A stretch of 64,000 bases of DNA from Alteromonas sp. 5E99-2. GTDB taxonomy: Bacteria > Pseudomonadota > Gammaproteobacteria > Enterobacterales > Alteromonadaceae. The stretch covers positions 46,937-110,936 of the forward strand of contig NZ_JAFNJE010000011.1 in the NCBI RefSeq assembly GCF_017368475.1, given 5' to 3'. A program made the translations under genes and the position numbers. Below the pieces are notes generated by a model, which made no database searches, was not told the DNA's origin, and saw only the letters and a list, made by a program, of their open reading frames with translations. Within the stretch, counting starts at the first letter, position 1. Every line of letters starts with the position of its first letter. Shown here piece by piece: positions 15,459-24,979 of the stretch.

Positions 15459-16670
15459 CTATTCTTTTGGCGCTGATTTCATGCTTTCAAATCGCGTTAA
15501 ATCGTTGGCAATTATTTTGTTTTCAGGCCTAAGGGTCTTCGCCTTTTTCATAAGCGCTATAGCTTCATCAATATTTTGATGTCGAGCATCTAATGCAAAC
15601 TGCCGTATAAGAGGAACATTTTTAGGGCGACGCCTTACTTTCTCTTCTCGGTATTGACTAAATTTTTCAATGACTTGAGGGCTATGCACGCCACTAAAAA
15701 TTTTCATCATATCTTCGTAATTCGATTGCAAACCAGATTTTATATTGTTTATAGATTTAACATATCTCGTTTTTACATAGTCTATAGCTTCTGGCAGTAA
15801 ATCTTCCACTTGTACTTTTTGCAAAAAGGATTGGAGGCTTGTTTGATAAAGTGCATAAGCACTATCTGGAAATAAGACTGTATCAACAGGCTTATCTTTA
15901 TTTGGTAAGCCTGCGCGATTATTTTTATATTTGAACTCGTTTCCAGGTCTTCCTCTGAATACTAAGGAAATGTATTCTAATTGCGAACGGTGAGCGCGAT
16001 GATAAATAAAAGCATCTTTTAGGCCAGACAACTCTTTTAGTAAGGCTTGTTGCATTTTTGGTCGCCCTTGAAATAGAGTGCCATTTGCCAATCTCACTTT
16101 AGATTTGTCTTTGAGTAATGAAACGTGATTGCGTATTTCGACAATATCTGCGTTGGCAGGTAATAACGTTTTTCCTAGGGGGGAAGGGTTTCCCTTCAAG
16201 TTTTTTGGTATTGAACTAAATTCAGGTAAGTCTCCTAGGTCATTTAGCCATTCAAAAAACAGCGCGTGATCTGATGGGAAAGTTAACAGGTAATCTTGAA
16301 TTTTCAGCGTTAGGTCAGAAGGACACCAAAACTCATCGATATCAAGGAAAAATACATGACTAAACTCTCCGTTTTTTCTTAACTCAGCGAGTGCAGATGC
16401 ATAGACAATAAACTGCATATGCTTACGTGCGTCACTAGAACACATATCAACCCAATCTGCAGACTGCCAGCTAACTTCTGGATACACATTAGAAATAGTG
16501 TTAATTATATCAATAGAGTTATCGGATGTGCGGTTGATGTGTATTTCAATTGCATCAAAACCGAAGTACAAGTGATGATGAATCCACTCCGAAATGTAAG
16601 CTCCTTCATCTTTAGCAATAGCGATGATTTTTATTTTTGGTTTATCAAATTGGCTTTGACGTTCGTCCAT
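15459..16670 (-). CDS. Glycosyltransferase family 2-like (GT2_4/GT92-type)
   Basis: The 403-residue protein begins with a nucleotide-sugar domain of the Glyco_tranf_2_4 type (KIKIIAIAKDEGAYISEWIH, then HHLYFGFDAIEI). It has the metal-binding DxD at Asp110-Asp112 in FFLDIDEFW. No membrane helix or signal is seen, so it should act in the cytoplasm or at the membrane face on a sugar acceptor. The C-terminal third is helical, basic and ends with a TPR-like pair of helices (IDEAIALMKKAKTLRPEN). The acceptor and donor are unknown. No other polysaccharide gene is adjacent. GAGGAAG lies about ten bases upstream of the start. Confidence 0.82.
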   Translation of the reverse strand: MDERQSQFDKPKIKIIAIAKDEGAYISEWIHHHLYFGFDAIEIHINRTSDNSIDIINTISNVYPEVSWQSADWVDMCSSDARKHMQFIVYASALAELRKNGEFSHVFFLDIDEFWCPSDLTLKIQDYLLTFPSDHALFFEWLNDLGDLPEFSSIPKNLKGNPSPLGKTLLPANADIVEIRNHVSLLKDKSKVRLANGTLFQGRPKMQQALLKELSGLKDAFIYHRAHRSQLEYISLVFRGRPGNEFKYKNNRAGLPNKDKPVDTVLFPDSAYALYQTSLQSFLQKVQVEDLLPEAIDYVKTRYVKSINNIKSGLQSNYEDMMKIFSGVHSPQVIEKFSQYREEKVRRRPKNVPLIRQFALDARHQNIDEAIALMKKAKTLRPENKIIANDLTRFESMKSAPKE

Positions 16671-16762
16671 TAATTTTTTTCTTCCTCAAAAAGTAGACCT
16701 TGCAATGATAAAGGTTACAACAATAACTGGTGAGAGTGAAATACCTGCAACAGTTACTAACT

Positions 16763-17182
16763 CTAACCCAAACCCGCTTCAGCCCAGCTTTGAAAAATAA
16801 CGCAGGCAGAAACACTGTCGACTTTGCCTTTCGACAGTTTTTTGTATCCACCAAGTTCGAACAACATGGATTTTGCATCAACAGTGGATAGCCGTTCATC
16901 ATAGAGCTCTACAGGTATTTTGAAGCGACCAAGTAGCCGGTTGGAGAATTTTTTAGCGCGCTGAGTAATCTCTTGTTCGCTGCCGTCCATATTTAAAGGT
17001 AAGCCGACTACCACTTTATCGGGCTGCCACTCGTCATATATGCGTTGAATCTCATCCCAGTTGGGGATGCCATCATTGGCTTTTAACGCCTGCAAAGGAA
17101 AAGCCGTATAGGTGACCATTTGGCCTATGGCAACGCCAATACTTTTAGTGCCGTAATCGAAGGCTAATACGGTTTGCGTCAT
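16763..17182 (-). CDS. ruvX: RuvX/YqgF RNase H-fold nuclease
   Basis: The family has a RuvC/RNase H fold and acts in 5' processing of pre-16S rRNA; it was also named a putative Holliday junction resolvase. The 139-residue protein has [16 protein letters not shown] with the first catalytic Asp, the [12 protein letters not shown] strand, and the C-terminal [10 protein letters not shown] acidic motif with a late Asp in [11 protein letters not shown]. Full length. It follows yqgE by 72 bases in the order rsmE-gshB-yqgE-ruvX, conserved in gammaproteobacteria. Confidence 0.95.
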   Translation of the reverse strand: MTQTVLAFDYGTKSIGVAIGQMVTYTAFPLQALKANDGIPNWDEIQRIYDEWQPDKVVVGLPLNMDGSEQEITQRAKKFSNRLLGRFKIPVELYDERLSTVDAKSMLFELGGYKKLSKGKVDSVSACVIFQSWAEAGLG

Positions 17183-17254
17183 AAGGTGCGGTTACAAGCT
17201 ATGGTGTTATAACCAAGGCTGTTATAACCAACCGTGATATAAGCAACGATAAAT

Positions 17255-17821
17255 TTATGCATTGCCATTACTCGGTGCCAGTTGCCATACATCAACACCT
17301 AGCTTGTTCACTGCGGCCTGCCAGCGTTTGTGTATAGGCGTTTCGAATAAAATATCTGTATCGGCTTCTACGGCTAACCAAGCATTGTCTTGAATTTCTT
17401 GTTCTAGTTGACCGGCTGTCCAGCCTGCGTAGCCTAAGGTTATAACTGATTTCAGCGGTCCATCCTCATTACCTAAAGCGCTAAGAATGTCTTTTGATGT
17501 GGTAACCATAACGTCGTCATTCAAAGACACGCTTGATGACCAGCCCGATTGTGGCGTGTGCAAAATAAACCCACGCTCTTGATTGACCGGGCCTCCGGCA
17601 AGAATGATTTGATCTGCTTTTTCATCATCGACAACGGCGTCTTTATCAGTTTGTTGCAGTAATTCTTTTAATGTCATTTCAGTGGGGCTATTAATCACTA
17701 GCCCCATAGCGCCTTCTTCACTGTGCTCACAAATGTACATAAGTGAACGCTCAAAATAGCTATCACTTAGTGTTGGCATTGCAATCAAAAAGTAATTTTG
17801 AAGGCTACTGATATCAGTCAT
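17255..17821 (-). CDS. yqgE: YqgE/AlgH family (UPF0301) protein
   Basis: The 188-residue protein matches the UPF0301 family at LQNYFLIAMPTLSDSYFERS, YICEHSEEGAMGLVINSPTE, and the GYAGWTAGQLEQEI block near the C-terminus. The Pseudomonas homologue AlgH was first tied to alginate regulation; the molecular function remains unclear, with a link to nucleic-acid or translation processes proposed. Its start overlaps the gshB 3' end by 8 bases, indicating translational coupling. Confidence 0.95.
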   Translation of the reverse strand: MTDISSLQNYFLIAMPTLSDSYFERSLMYICEHSEEGAMGLVINSPTEMTLKELLQQTDKDAVVDDEKADQIILAGGPVNQERGFILHTPQSGWSSSVSLNDDVMVTTSKDILSALGNEDGPLKSVITLGYAGWTAGQLEQEIQDNAWLAVEADTDILFETPIHKRWQAAVNKLGVDVWQLAPSNGNA

Positions 17822-18791
17822 TTAACGTCTCGTTTAATTTATCTTCAATCCCGTCAAACAACTTACTTAATACGCCGCTATTGTATTTGGCTTCTATTTC
17901 TCTTACGCAAGTTGGGCTAGTAATATTAATTTCAGTGACTTTGTCACCAATGACATCTAATCCGCAAAAGAAAATTCCTTTTTCAACTAAAGTTGGAGCA
18001 ATTTGCTTGGCTATTGCAAAGTCTGATTCGGTTAATGGCTGAGGTCGGCCAGTACCGCCTGCGGCTAAATTGCCTCGAGTTTCACCTGCAGTAGGTAGAC
18101 GAGCTAATGCATAGGGCATAACTTCACCGTTAACAATGTGAATTCGCTTATCGCCTTCACTAATTTCGGGCATAAATTTTTGTACCATCATTTGTACCGA
18201 GCCCTGAGCTGTTAAAGTTTCAATAACGACACCTAGGTTACTGCCACTTTCGTCTATTTTGAAAATAGACGCACCACCCATACCATCCAAAGGCTTACAA
18301 ATAACCGTGCCGTGCTGCTTGTGAAAATCTTTCACTAATGCCGCTGAGCGAGTTACTAAGGTTGGTGGAATTAGGGTTGGGAAATACGAGGTAAACAATT
18401 TTTCGTTGAAATCCCGAAGAGCTTGAGGACTATTTACAATTAAAGAGCCTTCGTGTTCAGCCAGTGATAACATGTGTGTGGCGTAAATAAACTCACTATC
18501 TACGGGAGGATCTTTGCGCATGAATAACACATTAATGTCACTTAGAGGAATGGACGATTTTTCAGACGTGAAAGTATAATAATCGTGAGTCTCATCAGCA
18601 GCTCTATCGGTAACTGAAATGGTTTGAGTTATCACCATGGCCTTACCTTGATCAATATACATATCGGCCATTTCGATGTAATAAATGGTGGCGCCTCTGG
18701 CTTGTGCTTCTAACATGATAGCGAAAGAGGTGTCTTTGTATGGGGTAATGGAGTCGATAGGATCCATTATTACGCCGATTGAATAGGTCAT
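17814..18791 (-). CDS. gshB: Glutathione synthase
   Basis: GshB ligates glycine to gamma-glutamylcysteine using ATP. The sequence starts TYSIGVIMDPIDSITPYKD, has the ATP-grasp segments VICKPLDGMGGASIFKI and VVNGEVMPYALARLP (as IVNGEV), and the closing INITSPTCVREIE motif. Two in-frame ATGs exist (18800 and 18791); the second is better spaced from GAGA and fits the family N-terminus, giving 325 residues. It sits between rsmE and yqgE. Glutathione made here would serve glyoxalase I and the peroxiredoxin-glutaredoxin encoded in this window. Confidence 0.96.
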   Translation of the reverse strand: MTYSIGVIMDPIDSITPYKDTSFAIMLEAQARGATIYYIEMADMYIDQGKAMVITQTISVTDRAADETHDYYTFTSEKSSIPLSDINVLFMRKDPPVDSEFIYATHMLSLAEHEGSLIVNSPQALRDFNEKLFTSYFPTLIPPTLVTRSAALVKDFHKQHGTVICKPLDGMGGASIFKIDESGSNLGVVIETLTAQGSVQMMVQKFMPEISEGDKRIHIVNGEVMPYALARLPTAGETRGNLAAGGTGRPQPLTESDFAIAKQIAPTLVEKGIFFCGLDVIGDKVTEINITSPTCVREIEAKYNSGVLSKLFDGIEDKLNETLND

Positions 18792-18846
18792 TGGAGTCAT
18801 TCTCAGTTAGCTTAGTCTTAGTACTATGGGGCATAGTAACCACAAA

Positions 18847-18879
18847 TCAAGTTGAATATTTATCACAATTTCAACTTGA
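18847..18879. repeat. 10-bp perfect inverted repeat between rsmE and gshB
   Basis: TCAAGTTGAA (18847-18856) and TTCAACTTGA (18870-18879) form a perfect stem with a 13-base loop in the 96-base rsmE-gshB gap. No T run follows on the minus strand, so it may be an operator or processing site rather than a terminator. Confidence 0.5.
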
Positions 18880-18887
18880 ACGGAGGG

Positions 18888-19622
18888 TTAATATAAATCA
18901 CCCACTCGGTGCTGTAACACAGCAAGTGCCGCGAGTGCGGCCGTTTCGGTTCTTAATATTCTAGGGCCGAAACGAGATTCTTGATAGCCAGATTCTTTTA
19001 ACTGATGAATTTCGCTGTCTGTTAAGCCGCCTTCTGGACCAATGACTAACCGGTACCCATGGGTACTCGGTTGCGCTACATCGTGAAAATGTGAGTCTGC
19101 TGTTGGCGCCAAAATAATACGGCTTTGATTTGTGGATTCTGCATAGAATTTAGCTAGTGGAATGGCTTTATGTAAAGTCGGTAAGGTGTTTCTGCCTGAT
19201 TGCTCACATGCTCCGATAATGACTTTTTGCCATTGGCCATGTTTCTTCAGCCAACGGTCTTCATCAAGTTTAACATTACAGCGTTCGGTGATAATTGGGG
19301 TGATGTCTGTTACACCTAGTTCAGTGGCTTTTTGTAATATCCACTCCATGCGGTCACCTTTTGACACACCTTGTGCTAGATGAATGGAAATAGGCGATTG
19401 AGGGTCTATGTGTAATTCAGTCATTACTTCAACAGACGCTTTACGCCTTTGTACATCAACTAATTCGCAGGCAAATTCTTTACCAGTACCGTCAAATAGA
19501 ACAACGGATACGCCGGCTTTCAAACGTAAAACGTTTACGCAATGATGAGCTGCATCTGCACTGAGCTCTATTTGTGTATCTACTTGCAATGGTTCGGGGT
19601 GAAAAAATCGGGTTATTCTCAT
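18888..19622 (-). CDS. rsmE: 16S rRNA m3U1498 methyltransferase RsmE
   Basis: RsmE methylates U1498 of 16S rRNA using S-adenosylmethionine. The frame is open to 19727, but the ATG at 19622 gives the family start MRITRFFHPEPLQ and 244 residues; the upstream codons are AT-rich and unlike a protein. A PUA-like N-terminal domain is followed by a SPOUT knot: HLAQGVSKGDRMEWILQKAT, ITERCNVKL, LVIGPEGGLTDSEI and the closing LRTETAALAALAVLQ. It heads the rsmE-gshB-yqgE-ruvX block and is divergent from mscS. Confidence 0.95.
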   Translation of the reverse strand: MRITRFFHPEPLQVDTQIELSADAAHHCVNVLRLKAGVSVVLFDGTGKEFACELVDVQRRKASVEVMTELHIDPQSPISIHLAQGVSKGDRMEWILQKATELGVTDITPIITERCNVKLDEDRWLKKHGQWQKVIIGACEQSGRNTLPTLHKAIPLAKFYAESTNQSRIILAPTADSHFHDVAQPSTHGYRLVIGPEGGLTDSEIHQLKESGYQESRFGPRILRTETAALAALAVLQHRVGDLY

Positions 19623-19818
19623 AGTAATTGAATTTTGAATATTAAGGCTGTAAGCAAGGGAATAGTTTACTTTGGTTTTATATGTTTTTGGGTAAAATGT
19701 AACAAAAAGTAAAATTAAAAAGAGCATTTAGCGTGTAATCAGACTAAAATCTCCGCGAAAGTCTAAAAAAAGACTAATAATACCCTAAATAAAAACACAA
19801 TCTTAGAGGAGGTTCATC

Positions 19819-20646
19819 GTGGATTTATCACCTGAACGCATACAAGAGCTAATTGATACATACGCAATACCTTGGGCAATTAATATTGGTTTTGCACTTT
19901 TAATATTCATTGTCGGACGTATTGTTGTCGGCGTGATTGTTTCTACTTTTATAAAGTTAATGGGTAAGTCGAAATACGACCCTATGCTAGTTAACTTTTT
20001 AGGCTCTATTTTAAGAGCGGTATTAATGCTGGTTGTGATCATTGCATCACTTAACCAATTGAGTGTAGATACCACATCTCTTGTCGCTATTATCGGTGCT
20101 GCAGGCTTGGCGATAGGTTTATCGTTACAAGACTCACTGAAGAACTTTGCTGCAGGTGTCATGTTGTTGGTGTTTAAACCTATTCGTTCTGGTGACTTTG
20201 TGGACGCAGGTGGTACATCGGGTACGGTTCAAAATATCGGTATTTTTACTACAACATTGAATACGCCAGATAACAAAGAAGTTATCGTTCCTAATGGCCG
20301 CATATACGGTGACAACATTACTAACTACTCGGCTAAAGAAACTCGCCGTGTAGATATGGTATTTGGTATTGGTTACGACGACGACATACTTAAAGCTAAG
20401 AACATCTTACTTGAGTTGACTGAACAAGATGATCGCATTTTAAAAGATCCAGCACCAGTAGTTGTAGTTGCTGAGCTAGGCGATAGCAGCGTGAATTTTG
20501 CAGTTAGACCTTGGGCAAAAACAGCGGATTTCTGGGGTGTTAAATTCGATTTCACTGAAAAAGTTAAATTGAGATTTGACGAAGAAGGCATTTCAATTCC
20601 TTTCCCTCAAATGGATGTGCACGTTCATAAAAATGAATCAGAATAA
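19819..20646 (+). CDS. mscS: Small-conductance mechanosensitive channel MscS
   Basis: MscS is an inner-membrane heptameric channel that releases solutes on hypo-osmotic shock. The 275-residue protein starts at GTG with a strong AGAGGAGG upstream. Three N-terminal helices lead to the pore helix (IGAAGLAIGLSLQDSLKNFA, then AGVMLLVFKPI), and the beta domain contains VQNIGIFTTTLNTPDNKEVI and VPNGRIYGDNITNYS. The C-terminal vestibule ends near IPFPQMDVHVHKN. It is a single gene with its own terminator. Confidence 0.96.
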   Translation: MDLSPERIQELIDTYAIPWAINIGFALLIFIVGRIVVGVIVSTFIKLMGKSKYDPMLVNFLGSILRAVLMLVVIIASLNQLSVDTTSLVAIIGAAGLAIGLSLQDSLKNFAAGVMLLVFKPIRSGDFVDAGGTSGTVQNIGIFTTTLNTPDNKEVIVPNGRIYGDNITNYSAKETRRVDMVFGIGYDDDILKAKNILLELTEQDDRILKDPAPVVVVAELGDSSVNFAVRPWAKTADFWGVKFDFTEKVKLRFDEEGISIPFPQMDVHVHKNESE

Positions 20647-20668
20647 TAGGCTGATTTAATTATTTATG

Positions 20669-20697
20669 AAAAAAGGGCTCAATAGAGCCCTTTTTTA
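20669..20697. terminator. Rho-independent terminator, mscS (possibly bidirectional)
   Basis: GGGCTC (20675-20680), loop AATA, GAGCCC (20685-20690), flanked by an A run and a T run, so it can work on both strands. It lies between mscS and the convergent M48 protease gene. Confidence 0.9.
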
Positions 20698-20739
20698 TTG
20701 TTCAATGTAAATCAACAAGTGGTCACTATAGCGAAACTA

Positions 20740-21549
20740 CTAACCGCATTGAGGACGAGATGTGGTGTTGTTAAAGTCAACCAAAGCCGATGGCATATTG
20801 TTTTGTAAATTATTGATTCGTGTTGCCTCAGAAGGGTGTGTAGATAGCAGTTCAACAGGTTTATCACCACTGACTGCTGCCATGTTTTCCCACAAAGTAA
20901 CAGATTCTCTAGGGTCAAAGCCCGCTTGAGCCATCAAAATTAAACCAATGGTGTCAGATTCCGATTCGTGGGCTCGGCTAAAGGGAAGTTGTACTCCTAC
21001 TTGGACACCCAAGCCAATAGCGGACATTATCATATTATTTTGAGGGACCTCATTGGCCGCTAATACCGCATTTAACGCTTGATTTCCCATGTCAATAAGC
21101 TGTGATTGCGACATTCTTTCGTTACTGTGCTGAGCAATAACATGACCGATTTCATGACCAATAACTGCGGCAAGTTGATCATCTGTCTCAGCTACTTTTA
21201 ACAATCCGGTGTAAACCCCTATTTTGCCACCAGGTAAAGCAAAAGCGTTAATTTGCTCATCAGCAAATACAACCACTTCCCATTGTCCGTCAAACGCACT
21301 TTTAGGCACGTGAGGAATAAGTGCATTGGCAACGCATTGAACGTAGGCATTCTCTACAGCTTGAGTAGATATGGTTAAATCAGTTTTCATTGCGCTAAAT
21401 GCTTGGGTGCCCATGGTGTCGAGTTGATCAGTGCTAAATAACAAAAACTGACTCCGACCTGTGGGGGAAGTTGCACACCCTGCAATGAAAATTAAACAAC
21501 ACACGGCGAGCATGGCTTTATTGATGTAGTGCGGATCCTTTATATTCAT
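20740..21549 (-). CDS. M48 family lipoprotein metallopeptidase
   Basis: A lipoprotein signal (FIAGC, Cys25) anchors this 269-residue protease to the membrane, facing the periplasm. The zinc motif HEIGHVIAQH and the downstream ligand Glu in ESDTIGLILMAQAGFDP are intact, followed by THPSEATRI, which is typical of the LoiP/BepA-type M48 class. It lacks the TPR domain of BepA, so it is nearer to LoiP/YcaL-like outer-membrane quality-control proteases. Substrates are unknown. It is a single gene, convergent with mscS. Confidence 0.88.
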   Translation of the reverse strand: MNIKDPHYINKAMLAVCCLIFIAGCATSPTGRSQFLLFSTDQLDTMGTQAFSAMKTDLTISTQAVENAYVQCVANALIPHVPKSAFDGQWEVVVFADEQINAFALPGGKIGVYTGLLKVAETDDQLAAVIGHEIGHVIAQHSNERMSQSQLIDMGNQALNAVLAANEVPQNNMIMSAIGLGVQVGVQLPFSRAHESESDTIGLILMAQAGFDPRESVTLWENMAAVSGDKPVELLSTHPSEATRINNLQNNMPSALVDFNNTTSRPQCG

Positions 21550-21788
21550 AACGCTGTCTCTTTTGTTCTGGTGAAATCAAAATGGAACGGTAAAAGTTAT
21601 TTTTATATTAACAATAATTTTGGGTCTTTTCTTCAGTGTGAGCATGTCAGTAAGGTACACTGTGTTTTTCTATTTTTAAGATGTTGTCGTTAGTTAAGCG
21701 TTTTATTTGGTGCATTTGCGTTATTTTTATGACTTTAGTGCTTCATATCGTTAAGCTATAGACGTAATTATTTTTGAACGTGAGAGTT

Positions 21789-22916
21789 ATGTCTGAATTA
21801 AGTGTAATCAGTGGCGTAGGTTTGTGGACACCGCCTGAAAGTATAAGCAATGAAGAGTTAGTGGCGAGTTATAATGCATGGGCAGAACGTTACAACCTAG
21901 ACCACGAGTCTGAAATTGAGGCGGGAACGTTAGACGCAAAACCAATGAGCAGTGCTGCTTTTATTGAAAAGGCTTCGGGAATAAAAAGCCGATACATTTA
22001 TAAAAAAGAGGGTGTACTGGATATTGACCGTATGTGCCCTGTTATACCCGAGCGCAAAGACGATGAACTCTCTCATCAAGCAGAAATTGCAGTAAATGCT
22101 GCAAGAAAAGCAATGGCAGCGGCGAACAAACAAGCATCAGACATTGATGCAGTCATTGTATCTTGCGCCTACACTCAACGGGCTTATCCTTCGATGGCAA
22201 TCGAAGTACAAGGCGCTTTAGGTATTGAAGGGTTTGGTTTTGACATGTTAGTTGCGTGTTCGGCCGCTACTTTTGGTATTCACCGTGCCCACGAAATGGT
22301 GGTAGCGGGAAGTGCCAAATGTGTTTTGGTTATCAATCCTGAGCTTGTGTCTCCTCAAGCAAATTATAAAGACCGAGATAGTCACTTCATTTTTGGTGAT
22401 GTTGCCACTGCCATTGTTATTGAGCGCAGTGATACAGCCAATTCAGATCATGTGTATTCAATATTGGGCACAAAAGCCAAAACCCAATTTTCAAACAATA
22501 TTCGCTCTAACTTTGGTTATATAAATCGAGCACACGATAATGACCCTTACGGAGCGGATAAGTTGTTCCAACAGCAGGGACGAAAAGTATTTAAAGAAGT
22601 CTGCCCTATGGCTGCTGAACATATACAAAGTCATTTGAGCGACTATGAATTGACGCCTGAAAATGTAAAGAGATGGTTTCTACATCAGGCGAACATCAAT
22701 ATGAATCAGCTTATATCTAGAAAGCTGTTAGGTCGAGATCCTTCAGCAGAAGAGGCGCCAATTGTGTTAGATAAGTATGCCAATACTGCCTCTGCAGGGT
22801 CGATTATCGCGTTAGCCTTAAATCATGAAGATTTGGTGAAGGATGATCTTGCCGTTATTTGTTCTTTTGGCGCGGGATACTCTATTGGTAGTTTAGTTAT
22901 TAAAAAGCGCGGATGA
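21789..22916 (+). CDS. Beta-ketoacyl-ACP synthase III-like enzyme
   Basis: A thiolase-fold condensing enzyme of about 375 residues from the ATG at 21789 (an upstream in-frame TTG at 21774 is less likely). The catalytic triad is visible: Cys157 in LVACSAAT, His in WFLHQANINMNQ, and Asn in YANTASAGSIIAL. It is longer than E. coli FabH (about 317), with an N-terminal insertion (residues about 30-75) seen in the marine gammaproteobacterial FabH-like group. It may start fatty-acid synthesis or make a specialised beta-keto product; I cannot tell which. prsK starts 24 bases downstream, so co-transcription is likely. Confidence 0.85.
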   Translation: MSELSVISGVGLWTPPESISNEELVASYNAWAERYNLDHESEIEAGTLDAKPMSSAAFIEKASGIKSRYIYKKEGVLDIDRMCPVIPERKDDELSHQAEIAVNAARKAMAAANKQASDIDAVIVSCAYTQRAYPSMAIEVQGALGIEGFGFDMLVACSAATFGIHRAHEMVVAGSAKCVLVINPELVSPQANYKDRDSHFIFGDVATAIVIERSDTANSDHVYSILGTKAKTQFSNNIRSNFGYINRAHDNDPYGADKLFQQQGRKVFKEVCPMAAEHIQSHLSDYELTPENVKRWFLHQANINMNQLISRKLLGRDPSAEEAPIVLDKYANTASAGSIIALALNHEDLVKDDLAVICSFGAGYSIGSLVIKKRG

Positions 22917-22940
22917 TAACGAACTGGGTGGTTAACAACT

Positions 22941-24968
22941 ATGCTTACTGATATCGGATACAGCATTAATGCCATAGGTTATCTGTTACTCTTACTGCTA
23001 TTGTTTACTTCTAGGCAGTCAGGCGTAGCAAAGCAGCTTTTGGTTGTCGCAGTGTTGTCTACTGTGCTGTGGTCAATTAGTTTTATTAGTTTTGTTCAAA
23101 GCCCTATTACAGGACAATCGCTTTTTATAGCGGACACCTTAAAGCAAGCAGCATGGTTGTTGTTTTTATCTTCGTGTATTCGAGCGCAATTTAATTCGGT
23201 TTTGGGGGTGTTGAAGCGCCCTGAAACCTTGATTATTCTCAGCGTACCCACAGCTGTTTTTATTGTTCCTTTCATCGTTAAGTTAGATGCGACTTGGTTT
23301 TCTTTGTTACAGACCCTTCTTGCTCTTGAAGTCCTTATTATTTTGGAATTGGTTTATCGTCAATCCGGTGAACAGCAATGGGAATTTAAACCCTTAGTTT
23401 TATTTTTGGGAGCAACTCAACTTTATGAATTTGTGTTGTATGCCAATACCATAATGATCGGTAATTTTGACGGTAGATTTATATCGGTTAGAGGGTATGT
23501 TTATTTTATACTCGTGCCTTTTTTGGTCTTGGCTATTCGGCGTATCAAGCACTGGGGTATCAATATTTTTGTTTCCCGAGATGTAGTTCTTCATAGTTCA
23601 TTGCTACTGGTGACCGGAGGGTATCTGCTGATAATGTCTTTAGCTGGTTACGCAGTGAATTACTTTGGTGGTAGGTGGACGACGACCATTGAAATCATTA
23701 TGTTTATTAGCTCTGCAGTGGTACTTGCTTCGGTGTTTTTATCGAACCAAATCCGCAGCAAAATAAAGATATTTATCACTAAACACTTTTTTGCTAACCA
23801 GTATGACTACCGGGTAGAGTGGGTTAAATTAACTAAAACGCTTTCTGATCCAATTAAAGATATTCACGATGTTCATCATCGTGCATTGCATGCATTTATG
23901 TCTTCAATTGACTATGACCAAGGCATTCTGCTTAAAATGAATGGAGAACATTTTGATACAATGGCAAAAAGTAATGTCAATGAACTTTCTAAAGCTCAAA
24001 TAAAGTTACTTCATGTTCTTGTTTCATACTGTGAAAAAACCCAATGGGTACTGGATTTAAACCAATTCAAGTTTCGACCTTATGATTATCCAGGTTTGTC
24101 GATTAGCAAAGATGAGGTCTACACATTTCGTTTTCAGATAGTGATCCCGATTATTCATGACCATAAAATACAAAGTGTGGTTTTGCTCAATTCAGTAGAA
24201 ACGGAAACGATATCGTTAGATTGGGAAGTGAAAGATTATCTATCAGCCGTTACAGAGCAAGTGAATACTTACTTGTCTCATCACGAAGCGGCTAAAATAT
24301 TGGCTGAGAATGCGCAGTTTGCTGCGTTTAATCGCATGTCTGCTTTTGTGTTACACGACTTGAAAAATGTTTTGGCGCAAATTGATCTTATTTTAGCCAA
24401 TGCTGAACAACATAAGCATAACCCTGAGTTTATAGATGATACATTTGAAACCTTAGAGCATACCAAGTCCCGAATGGATAACATGTTGAGGCAGTTAACT
24501 GATAAAAATATTGAACAAAATAAGCATCGAACACCTATACTCATGTCTGAGTTAGTATCAAAAGTTATTAATGAACGCTGTCAAAGTTTGCTCCCCATTC
24601 CCTCGTTAACATTAAATGCCGAAACAGAGCTTTTAATTGAACACGAAAAGGTAATGAATGTATTTTACCATTTAATTAGTAACGCACAGCAAGCAACAAA
24701 AGATGATGGTTTTGTTAGTGTAAGTATTGACTGTGATAAAAATAGAAATTCCCTTTTAGTTAAAGTGAGTGATTCTGGAGAAGGGATGTCAGAGAGCTTT
24801 ATTCAACATCGCTTATTTACTCCTTTTGATACAACCAAGGGGAATGCTGGAATGGGTATTGGAGTGTATGATGCTCGAAGCTATTTAGACAGTATTGACG
24901 GTAAACTAGACGTAGAAAGTGAAGTCGGTAAAGGTACGACATTCACTCTCATGTTCCCGATTTCTTAA
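22941..24968 (+). CDS. prsK: PEP-CTERM/exosortase system histidine kinase PrsK
   Basis: The 675-residue sensor kinase has about eight N-terminal membrane helices (residues 1-275), a GAF-like cytoplasmic region (about 300-450) and a C-terminal kinase core. His472 in FVLHDLKNVLAQ is the phosphorylated residue. The ATP-binding N box (HLISNAQQATKDDG) and G boxes (VSDSGEGM and NAGMGIGVYDARSYL) are intact. This architecture is that of PrsK, which with PrsR regulates PEP-CTERM/exosortase-linked extracellular polysaccharide genes through sigma-54. prsR follows after 11 bases. No exosortase or PEP-CTERM protein is encoded in this window. Confidence 0.9.
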   Translation: MLTDIGYSINAIGYLLLLLLLFTSRQSGVAKQLLVVAVLSTVLWSISFISFVQSPITGQSLFIADTLKQAAWLLFLSSCIRAQFNSVLGVLKRPETLIILSVPTAVFIVPFIVKLDATWFSLLQTLLALEVLIILELVYRQSGEQQWEFKPLVLFLGATQLYEFVLYANTIMIGNFDGRFISVRGYVYFILVPFLVLAIRRIKHWGINIFVSRDVVLHSSLLLVTGGYLLIMSLAGYAVNYFGGRWTTTIEIIMFISSAVVLASVFLSNQIRSKIKIFITKHFFANQYDYRVEWVKLTKTLSDPIKDIHDVHHRALHAFMSSIDYDQGILLKMNGEHFDTMAKSNVNELSKAQIKLLHVLVSYCEKTQWVLDLNQFKFRPYDYPGLSISKDEVYTFRFQIVIPIIHDHKIQSVVLLNSVETETISLDWEVKDYLSAVTEQVNTYLSHHEAAKILAENAQFAAFNRMSAFVLHDLKNVLAQIDLILANAEQHKHNPEFIDDTFETLEHTKSRMDNMLRQLTDKNIEQNKHRTPILMSELVSKVINERCQSLLPIPSLTLNAETELLIEHEKVMNVFYHLISNAQQATKDDGFVSVSIDCDKNRNSLLVKVSDSGEGMSESFIQHRLFTPFDTTKGNAGMGIGVYDARSYLDSIDGKLDVESEVGKGTTFTLMFPIS

Positions 24969-24979
24969 AAGGAAACACT

